From an uncultured Candidatus Actinomarina sp. (lineage in GTDB: Bacteria; Actinomycetota; Acidimicrobiia; Actinomarinales; Actinomarinaceae), in assembly GCA_902627635.1 (NCBI GenBank), contig CACOKA010000006.1, positions 1-38,751 of the forward strand: a stretch of DNA of 38,751 nt. The letters run 5' to 3'. Within the stretch, counting starts at the first letter, position 1. Every line of letters begins with the position of its first letter. This document shows positions 30,853 through 36,869 of the stretch, in pieces. The notes under the pieces were generated by a model. The model ran no database searches. It saw only the letters and a program-made list of their open reading frames with translations, and was not told where the DNA came from. The translations under genes were made by a program, and so were the position numbers.

Positions 30853-31466
30853 ATATCAGTTATAACATCTATATAACGAAAATTATTTTTATTTATAAGA
30901 AACTTTTCTTGTTTCACGTGAAACATTGTATTAAACATTTCTGACGATTTTGAGCTAGATGAGACAAATACGATCAAATTATTATCTTTGAGTTGTTTTT
31001 TTTCTAACGTTTTCAGAATATTAGAGGTTGAAACATAGCATCTCATTACAATTATTGAGTTTTTTGCATCTTTTAGAATTGTTTTTGCATCTTTTTTTAT
31101 GGGTTTAACATTGTTCAAATTTAATATCTTCACTAATCTTTCCAGCTCATATATTCTTTTTTGTTTGTTGTCTACTAATGAAACATTTGTTTTGTTTACA
31201 ATTGAGATGGGTATGCCAGGTATTCCAGCTCCTGTCCCAAGATCAATAATTTCACATTCACTTAAATTTTTGAATTTTTTAATTAATTTTGCAAAATAAA
31301 GTGAGTGAATTATAAATTCATCCCAAATAAATTGATCTGTTTTTTTACTAATTAAACCCGTTTTTATGGCAGTATTTTTTAGCCATTCATGATATTCAAA
31401 TAATTTATCTTGATGTTTTTTAAAGTCTTCTAAACCCCACTCTGGTATCTGGGGTTCAAAATTCAT
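30849..31466 (-). CDS. rsmG: 16S rRNA (guanine-527-N7) methyltransferase
   Basis: The 205-residue protein has the SAM-binding motif EIIDLGTGAGIPGIPISIV (about 72-90), VSLVDNKQKRIYEL and the cis-proline-type late region of GidB/RsmG. It methylates G527 of 16S rRNA. The 3' part of the gene encodes MFHVKQEKF, produced by an embedded parS site. The start overlaps jag by 4 bases. Confidence 0.93.
   Translation of the reverse strand: MNFEPQIPEWGLEDFKKHQDKLFEYHEWLKNTAIKTGLISKKTDQFIWDEFIIHSLYFAKLIKKFKNLSECEIIDLGTGAGIPGIPISIVNKTNVSLVDNKQKRIYELERLVKILNLNNVKPIKKDAKTILKDAKNSIIVMRCYVSTSNILKTLEKKQLKDNNLIVFVSSSSKSSEMFNTMFHVKQEKFLINKNNFRYIDVITDM
30910..30925. other. parS centromere-like site (perfect 16-bp match)
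   Basis: TGTTTCACGTGAAACA matches the bacterial parS consensus exactly and is a perfect palindrome. It lies inside rsmG, as in many bacteria. It is the only parS I see in the window. ParB should nucleate here. Confidence 0.93.
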
Positions 31467-32215
31467 TCTTCTTCGTTGCTACTAGGTGCAAAAACTACTG
31501 ATCTATATGGCTCTCTACCTTCAGAATATGATCTAATTCCATTTATTTCTGCAACAGCATCATGAAGGGTCTTTCTATCTACAGAGTTCATTGGTTCGAG
31601 CATAACTTCCTGTTTGTCCTCTAATATTTGTTTGGTAAGTCTCTCAGCATAAATTGTAAGAGCCTCTTTCCTTTTTAAAGCATAATCTGCCACATCAAGT
31701 CTTAGTCTTGTTCCAGCACCCGTTTTTCTTTGAATTGCTGTTCGTGTTAGTTCATGAAGTGACCGAATAATAATTCCTTTTTCCCCTACAAGGGCTTCGG
31801 TTTGTTCTCCTTTAACGTTTACAACAAGATTTTTATCTTCAACTTCCCCTTCAACTTTTCCATCAAGCCCAAAAGAGTCAATTAGTCCTTGTAAAAAGTC
31901 AACTGATACCTTTAATTGTTCATTGGGGTCTGCTTCAACCCTTGGTTTTTTTGGCTCATAGCTTCTTTTTTCTCTTTTTCTGCTGTCTCTTTTGTTCCTT
32001 TGTTTGTATTGTCTTGAGTTATTGTTTTTAAATCCAGATCTAACTGAGATTCTTACAAGGGCTTTTGTCCCTCCGACCCCAAAAACTCCGCCTTCAGGTT
32101 CGCGTAAAATACTTATGTTGGCTTCAGTTGCATCCTCTAAATTAAGCTCTTTCAAACCTGCTTTAATTGCATCATCAATGGTTTTTGCTTCAACCTCTAC
32201 CCATTTGTCTGACAT
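31463..32215 (-). CDS. jag: Jag/KhpB RNA-binding protein
   Basis: The 250-residue protein has the three expected domains. The Jag N-domain (about 1-55) shows VEVEAKTIDDAIKAGLKELN and GGVFGVGGTKALVRI. A KH domain (about 105-180) has the loop GEKGIIIRSLHELTRTAIQRK. A C-terminal R3H domain has DRKTLHDAVAEINGIRSYSEG. A charged linker rich in Arg/Lys (RKRDSRKREKRS-like, about 60-90) separates the first two. It binds RNA and in other bacteria forms a KhpA-KhpB pair affecting cell elongation. It overlaps yidC by one base. Confidence 0.93.
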   Translation of the reverse strand: MSDKWVEVEAKTIDDAIKAGLKELNLEDATEANISILREPEGGVFGVGGTKALVRISVRSGFKNNNSRQYKQRNKRDSRKREKRSYEPKKPRVEADPNEQLKVSVDFLQGLIDSFGLDGKVEGEVEDKNLVVNVKGEQTEALVGEKGIIIRSLHELTRTAIQRKTGAGTRLRLDVADYALKRKEALTIYAERLTKQILEDKQEVMLEPMNSVDRKTLHDAVAEINGIRSYSEGREPYRSVVFAPSSNEEE

Positions 32216-33033
32216 TATTTTCTCCTTCTTTTTTTTCTGTTTTTGCGAGGGTCTTCTTGCTGCTTGGTTTTTGGTGTTTCCTCGTTCTCTTCATTCTCTT
32301 TTTCAGTTTTGTCACTTGTTTCCTCTTTATCTTCTATACGAATAATTAAGGCTTGTTGACCAATTCTAAAAATATTTCCTGTTAAGAAATATACGACAAG
32401 ACCTGATGGCAAAGTCCATGAAATGAACCCGAAAAATATTGGCATAACCTTTCCAATCATTTGCATTTGCTGTGCTTGTGGGTTGTCGCTTTTTCCTTGT
32501 TTCTTTGTAATTTGTTGTTGTTGAAATAGTGCGGTTGCAACAACCATTAAAATAAGAACAATGTATGGAACTCTTTCTACCCATCCTGATATTTCAGATG
32601 CAGGTATTTGAAGATCCATGTTAAAGAAAAGAATATTTATATTGTTTTCTAGATCTGAAAATAAAGATTCAGATTTTGGTATAAATAAGAGCGGTTCTCT
32701 CAACACCCTAAACAAAGCAAACCAAACTGGCATTTGTACTAATAAAGGAACAACACAACCAAGTGGGTTGATTCCTTTTTCTTTGTAAAAAGCTGCTATT
32801 TCTTTGTTTAATTCTTCTTTATTGTCTTTATGTTTTTTCTGTAGCTTTTTCAGCTCAGGTTGAACATCTTGCATTCTTTTAGTGGACCTTGTTTGTCTAA
32901 GGGTTAATGGGAAAATAATTATATTAATTATGACCGTCAAAATGGCTATGGAAATACCATATGAAGGGACATATCCGTAAACAAATGAAAGCAAAAAGCC
33001 AATAGCTAGTGCGAAAGGTTCAATTATTGCCAA
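32215..33033 (-). CDS. yidC: Membrane protein insertase YidC
   Basis: The 272-residue protein has the five-helix YidC/Oxa1 core. Helix 1 is followed by TLRQTRSTKRMQDVQPELKK (the conserved cytoplasmic hairpin), then CVVPLLVQMPVWFALFRVLR, and late helices with MPIFFGFISWTLPSGLVVY. The hydrophilic C-terminal tail is long, acidic then very basic (ending KNRKKRRRK), and fits ribosome contact. It inserts membrane proteins alone or with SecYEG. It overlaps yidD by 10 bases and jag by one. Confidence 0.95.
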   Translation of the reverse strand: MAIIEPFALAIGFLLSFVYGYVPSYGISIAILTVIINIIIFPLTLRQTRSTKRMQDVQPELKKLQKKHKDNKEELNKEIAAFYKEKGINPLGCVVPLLVQMPVWFALFRVLREPLLFIPKSESLFSDLENNINILFFNMDLQIPASEISGWVERVPYIVLILMVVATALFQQQQITKKQGKSDNPQAQQMQMIGKVMPIFFGFISWTLPSGLVVYFLTGNIFRIGQQALIIRIEDKEETSDKTEKENEENEETPKTKQQEDPRKNRKKRRRK

Positions 33034-33236
33034 TTTTTACCAAACTTTCTATATACGGGATTACACTTATAAATCCTTTCTACAAAAATAGGGAGGGTCC
33101 TAATTAAACCTTTATTTTCAAAGCTTTCTCTTATCGCGCTTGAACAAGTTGGGTAATATAAACAATTTCCCTGACCAATGCCAAAGAGTCCAAGCAGTGA
33201 ACGAAACACTGTAAACAAAATGTTTGTTATCTTCAT
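33024..33236 (-). CDS. yidD: Membrane protein insertion efficiency factor YidD
   Basis: The 70-residue protein has the YidD signature NCLYYPTCSSAIRESFE, with the conserved cysteine, and ends with YKCNPVYRKFG. An amphipathic N-terminal helix (NILFTVFRSLLGLFG) would lie on the membrane. It assists YidC and sits between rnpA and yidC as usual, overlapping both. Confidence 0.93.
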   Translation of the reverse strand: MKITNILFTVFRSLLGLFGIGQGNCLYYPTCSSAIRESFENKGLIRTLPIFVERIYKCNPVYRKFGKNWQ

Positions 33237-33556
33237 TTTTTAATTAGTTTGGGATGAGAAGAAATTATTTTTTGTATTTCTAAAATCTTTAAATTTAAGT
33301 TTTTTTTCGATCCAATAATGTAAATATCAAAACTTTCTTTATCTTCTAAACCCCTAACTGCCTCTTTAATCCTTCTTTTAAATTTATTACGTTCTACTGC
33401 GGTTGTCTGCTTACTTGAGATGCTTATACCAAGTCTTGAAACTTTTTCTTGGTTTTTCTCTATATAAACCCTTAATCCTCTTTCAGTAAAACAATTTGTT
33501 TCTTTTTTCAGTCTGAAAAAATCATTTTTCTTATTCAGTGCAGTAAATCTAACCAA
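33233..33556 (-). CDS. rnpA: Ribonuclease P protein component
   Basis: The 107-residue protein has the RNR signature in AVERNKFKRRIKEAVRGL (about 65-82) and an N-terminal FTALNKKNDFFRLKKE that matches the family start. The rest is basic, as expected for binding the RNase P RNA in tRNA 5' maturation. The start codon is TTG at 33556, 5 bases after rpmH. It overlaps yidD by 4 bases. Confidence 0.92.
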   Translation of the reverse strand: MVRFTALNKKNDFFRLKKETNCFTERGLRVYIEKNQEKVSRLGISISSKQTTAVERNKFKRRIKEAVRGLEDKESFDIYIIGSKKNLNLKILEIQKIISSHPKLIKK

Positions 33557-33561
33557 TAAGC

Positions 33562-33696
33562 TTATGCAGAAAGTGTTTTTCTACCTTTTCTTCTTCTTCT
33601 TTTAAGAATTTCTCTACCAGCTCTGGTGCTCATTCTCGATCTAAAACCGTGTTTTCTACTTCTTTTTCTATTACTAGGTTGATAAGTTCTTTTCAT
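33562..33696 (-). CDS. rpmH: 50S ribosomal protein L34
   Basis: The 44-residue protein starts [19 protein letters not shown], continues with the L34 core [20 protein letters not shown], and ends RKTLSA. It is a near-perfect match to bacterial L34. AGGAAG lies 5 bases before the ATG. It is the first gene of the eight-gene operon ending at parB and lies at the left edge of oriC, as in most actinobacteria. Confidence 0.97.
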   Translation of the reverse strand: MKRTYQPSNRKRSRKHGFRSRMSTRAGREILKRRRRKGRKTLSA

Positions 33697-33719
33697 TTTT
33701 CTTCCTGTTTAAACACAAT

Positions 33720-33748
33720 ATATTAAAAAATTATTTAAACAAAGTAAA
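33720..33748 (-). promoter_or_regulatory. Promoter of the rpmH-parB operon
   Basis: Read on the minus strand, TTTACT (33748-33743), 17 bases and TAATAT (33725-33720) precede rpmH by 23 bases. The promoter lies inside the AT-rich part of oriC, so origin opening and transcription could influence each other. Confidence 0.5.
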
Positions 33749-33767
33749 TTAATATTTAATTTAAAAG

Positions 33768-33805
33768 TTCGCGAAAACAAAACTATCTTCGCGAAAACAA
33801 AACTA
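33768..33805 (+). repeat. Two 18-bp direct repeats (iteron-like) in oriC
   Basis: TTCGCGAAAACAAAACTA occurs at 33768-33785 and identically at 33788-33805, a period of 20 bp or close to two helical turns. Each copy begins with the 8-bp palindrome TTCGCGAA. They abut the AT-rich segment. They may be the binding sites of the divergent DnaA or of another origin protein. Confidence 0.8.
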
Positions 33806-33954
33806 ACTAGGTTTTATAATCTGAAATTCACTTATTATCTTTCTTATTATTTCCTCTAATAAACTCAACAATCATTAGGTTTTTAGTTGGTGTGTGTTTG
33901 TTTTCTAAAAATTAATATGTTTTTGCCACTCTATGATTTACGAAGGAATTTAGT

Positions 33955-33960
33955 TAGATT
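33955..33960 (+). promoter_or_regulatory. -10 hexamer of dnaA (leaderless)
   Basis: TAGATT ends 7 bases before the ATG at 33968. The upstream GAAGGA is too far (about 20 bases) to be a Shine-Dalgarno. This supports 33968 as the start codon. Confidence 0.45.
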
Positions 33961-33967
33961 GTTCAGA

Positions 33968-35272
33968 ATGAGTAATTTACTTAAAGAGTTTAAATCTGAA
34001 ATACACAAACTAGATTTATCTAAAACTGAAAGATATTGGTTAGAACAAGTAAATTTTGAAATTGACAATGAGTCTTTAAGTATTTTCGTAGGATCAGACT
34101 TTGTAAAATCATCAATTGAGAAAAAACTATATAAAAAAATCAAAAAAACATTCAACATAAGCACGGGATTTAAAGAATGTGTTTTTATTTTGGATAAGAA
34201 TATGAAAAAAGACCTTCAAACCCATGAATTTGAAGAAAAAAATGAAGATCTATTAGAAAATCAAGAAGAGATAAAAAAAGTTCAGACTGATTTATCTGTT
34301 TTTGATGAGATGTTTGTCGGATCCTCTAATAATCTTTCAGTAACAGCAGCAAAAAATGTTGTTAAAGATCCTGGTGGACGTTTTAACCCTCTTTTTGTTT
34401 ATGGATCTCCAGGGGTTGGTAAAACACACCTTCTAAAAACTATTGAAAAAGCTCACTCCTCTTCTTTTTATATTGATTCTGAATCTTTTTTAGATTCATA
34501 TATTCAAGGAATAAAAAATAAAGATATAGATATATTTAAATCAAAAATAAGGTCTGTCGATATTTTACTGGTAGATGATATTCAGTTTTTTATGGGTAAA
34601 AAGGGTGTTTCAGAGGAGCTTTTCCACACTATTAATTATTTTTTAAACAATCAGAAAGCGGTTGTTTTAGTTTCAGATCAAAAACCAAATAAACTTTTAG
34701 GCTTTCCAGATCGCCTAATTTCAAGAATTTTAAACGGTTTAGTTACTGACATTGAAAAACCTGATGAAGAAATGTTTCTTAAGGCGATTGAGAAAGCAAA
34801 TGTTGAACAAGGCGGTTATTTGCTTTCTAAGGAAGAAATTAAAAAAATAAGTGGGTTAAGGGTCGATAGTTTTAGAGACATAAACGGAATTGTTAACCAA
34901 CTCTTAATAAATAAACAAACAGGAAAGGGTAATTTCGATTATATTAAGGAGTTGATTTCTGTTTCTAAGTCCGGATTTGTAGAGTCTATTGGTCCTGATC
35001 ATATATTAGATTACGTTTCAAAGGTTTTTCAAGTTGATAAAAAACTCATATCGTCAAAAAACAGAACATCGAGGGTTAATGAGTCTAGGAGGCTTTTTGC
35101 ATCTTTGGCAAGGAAACATACAGATCTATCATTAAATCAAATAGGTTTATATCTTGGTGGTAGAAGCCACTCAACGGTTTTAAGCTATATTGATAAATCT
35201 AAAGACTCACCTTTAGTTGTCAAAGAAATAAACAATTTCGACAGTTCACTCTCAATTAAAGAGGTTGGTTGA
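33968..35272 (+). CDS. dnaA: Chromosomal replication initiator DnaA, with divergent DNA-binding domain
   Basis: The 434-residue protein starts at MSNLLKEFKSEIHKL, matching DnaA domain I; upstream in-frame starts (GTG 33887, ATG 33917) would add an unlikely leader. Domain III has Walker A FVYGSPGVGKTHLL, Walker B ILLVDDIQFFMGK and the arginine-finger box LISRILNGLVTDI. Domain IV is recognisable (DYVSKVFQVDKKLISSKNRT, TDLSLNQIGLYLGG) but the signature GGRDHTTVLHA reads GGRSHSTVLSY, and the usual P-R-Q-I-A-M-Y reads SRRLFAS. Linker domain II is short and acidic. It initiates replication; its DNA sequence preference is probably altered. Confidence 0.93.
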   Translation: MSNLLKEFKSEIHKLDLSKTERYWLEQVNFEIDNESLSIFVGSDFVKSSIEKKLYKKIKKTFNISTGFKECVFILDKNMKKDLQTHEFEEKNEDLLENQEEIKKVQTDLSVFDEMFVGSSNNLSVTAAKNVVKDPGGRFNPLFVYGSPGVGKTHLLKTIEKAHSSSFYIDSESFLDSYIQGIKNKDIDIFKSKIRSVDILLVDDIQFFMGKKGVSEELFHTINYFLNNQKAVVLVSDQKPNKLLGFPDRLISRILNGLVTDIEKPDEEMFLKAIEKANVEQGGYLLSKEEIKKISGLRVDSFRDINGIVNQLLINKQTGKGNFDYIKELISVSKSGFVESIGPDHILDYVSKVFQVDKKLISSKNRTSRVNESRRLFASLARKHTDLSLNQIGLYLGGRSHSTVLSYIDKSKDSPLVVKEINNFDSSLSIKEVG

Positions 35273-35389
35273 TTCTTTGTCGGTTTTGTTGTCTTTTTAT
35301 TCCTCTAAAATCCTTTTTGTAAATTGGTTTTTTTTCTGTTTATACATGTCAGACGTTCTTATTACTATTAAATTTATAAAAGATTAAAT

Positions 35390-36505
35390 ATGAAGTTTAA
35401 AACACAAACAAGCGTATTAAAGGAAGTGGTTTCTTCCGTTTCTCGAGTTGTTAACCCTAGACCTTCAACACCCGCTCTAACGGGTCTTTATCTTCACGCG
35501 TCAGAAGGTTTTGTAGAGGTTATCGGTTCTGATCTGGATATAACAATTAAGTCAAAGATAGTTGTTGATGTAGATGTTGAAGGAAAATGTCTTGTTAATT
35601 CAAATAAACTATCAGAAATTGTAAGAAAACTTCCTGAAGGAGAGGTTGTATTTTCTGATGTTGGAAGTGAATTAAAAATAGAAACTAAATCATTAGACTT
35701 CACTTTAAGAAAACTAGAAGACCAGGACTATCCAGAAGCATTCTTGAAAAAACACGAAAAAGACGAACAAACACAAGAAGTGTTGGTTTCAGAGTTGTTT
35801 GATTCGTTGAAGAACGTAGGTATTGCTTCTACCCCAGAGGGTGGAAGACCGGTATTAACAGGTGTTTATTTCAACAACCAAGACGAAAAAACAGAACTAG
35901 CAGCAACAGACAGTTATAGATTAGCTACACAACAAATTAGCAACTTCCCAATAAACGATGTGGGAATTATTTCATTTAAATCGTTAAGCGAAGTAATTAG
36001 GCTTTTTGAAAACGAAGAAGAAACACTAAACATTAATTCAAACGAAAAAGATCTTTACTTTTTTAATGAAAAATATTTCGCCTCATTAAGAAAAGTAGAA
36101 GGAACTTTTCCAGAATATCAAAACCTTTTTCCAAAAGAAACACTGTTTACAGCAGAGATTGACAAGAAAGAAATATTAGAAAGTCTTGATCGATCTACCG
36201 TCGTTGCTGAGGGGTATATACCTGTAACCTTTATTTTTGAAAACAACGAAAAATTAACAATCACCACACTTAATAAAGACGTTGGTGGTGGAAACGAAAG
36301 CTTAAATATAAAAATTCTTGGTGTTGAAACAGGGGATATAAACGGCTTTCAAATGTCTTTCAATCCGAATTTCTTAATTCAAGGAATCGAAGTTTTAGAA
36401 GGCAACAAGGTTTACATTAGATTCTCTGGAAACGAAAAACCCGTAGTAGTACAAGGAGAATCAGAGAACTATAAATATCTCTTAATGCCAGTAAGAGCCT
36501 CGTGA
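35390..36505 (+). CDS. dnaN: DNA polymerase III sliding clamp (beta subunit)
   Basis: The 371-residue protein has the three repeated clamp domains. It starts MKFKTQTSVLKEVVSSVSRVV, carries ASTPEGGRPVLTGVYF in the middle domain with the A-T-D-S-Y-R-L-A motif, and ends in YKYLLMPVRAS, matching the family's M-P-[ML]-[RK] C-terminus. It tethers polymerase to DNA. The 117-bp gap after dnaA is T-rich, with no clear DnaA boxes. Its stop overlaps the DUF721 gene by 4 bases (GTGA). Confidence 0.96.
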   Translation: MKFKTQTSVLKEVVSSVSRVVNPRPSTPALTGLYLHASEGFVEVIGSDLDITIKSKIVVDVDVEGKCLVNSNKLSEIVRKLPEGEVVFSDVGSELKIETKSLDFTLRKLEDQDYPEAFLKKHEKDEQTQEVLVSELFDSLKNVGIASTPEGGRPVLTGVYFNNQDEKTELAATDSYRLATQQISNFPINDVGIISFKSLSEVIRLFENEEETLNINSNEKDLYFFNEKYFASLRKVEGTFPEYQNLFPKETLFTAEIDKKEILESLDRSTVVAEGYIPVTFIFENNEKLTITTLNKDVGGGNESLNIKILGVETGDINGFQMSFNPNFLIQGIEVLEGNKVYIRFSGNEKPVVVQGESENYKYLLMPVRAS

Positions 36506-36792
36506 AACAAGCAAGTGGACCTGAAAAAATAAACACTGAAGAAAACAGTTTTGGAATAAATTTTAAAAAATCAGAACAGGTTAAAAATCACCTTAACAAC
36601 TCTTCCTACCCCTGGAAGGACGAAATATCTTCAGGACCAGTAATTAATGATATCCTTGTAATTTATGTGGATTCAAAAAGACTAAAAGACATAATCGAAC
36701 TGGAGTCTCTAAAAATAATCAACAATATAGAAAAAAAGCTTGGATTTTCGGTGAATTCTATACGTGTTGAATTGCAAAATAGCCAACAATAA
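36502..36792 (+). CDS. DUF721 (DciA-like) protein, compact form
   Basis: The 96-residue protein matches the C-terminal half of DUF721 proteins. WKDEISSGPVINDILVIYVD corresponds to the V-x-x-G-x-L-x-V-x-x-x-S region. IIELESLKIINNIEKKLGF and SVNSIRVEL complete the KH-like core. DUF721 includes DciA, which helps load the replicative helicase in bacteria lacking DnaC. Actinobacterial versions are usually longer (about 160-190 residues). The start is GTG at 36502. recF normally lies between dnaN and this gene but is missing. Confidence 0.75.
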   Translation: MKQASGPEKINTEENSFGINFKKSEQVKNHLNNSSYPWKDEISSGPVINDILVIYVDSKRLKDIIELESLKIINNIEKKLGFSVNSIRVELQNSQQ

Positions 36793-36869
36793 TAACGTAT
36801 TTCTACTAAAATAAGAGTTCAGCAAGGGGCTGTACTTAATATAAAAAAGAAGCGTATCTTAGGAGATCC

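Larger units (their letters stand above)
33697..33967. other. Probable chromosomal replication origin (oriC)
   Basis: The 271-bp rpmH-dnaA intergenic space holds an extremely AT-rich stretch (33716-33767), a palindrome TGTTTAAACA (33706-33715) and two 18-bp direct repeats. Further T-rich sequence leads to dnaA. By eye there is no TTATCCACA or close variant on either strand. Position between rpmH and dnaA is the standard actinobacterial oriC site. Its exact unwinding point is unknown. Confidence 0.7.

Noticed and set aside
33575-33605. TTC repeat in rpmH
   Set aside because: It encodes consecutive arginines of ribosomal protein L34.
33887-33967. Longer DnaA start at GTG 33887 or ATG 33917
   Set aside because: The extra residues do not resemble domain I, and TAGATT exactly 7 bases before ATG 33968 supports the shorter form.
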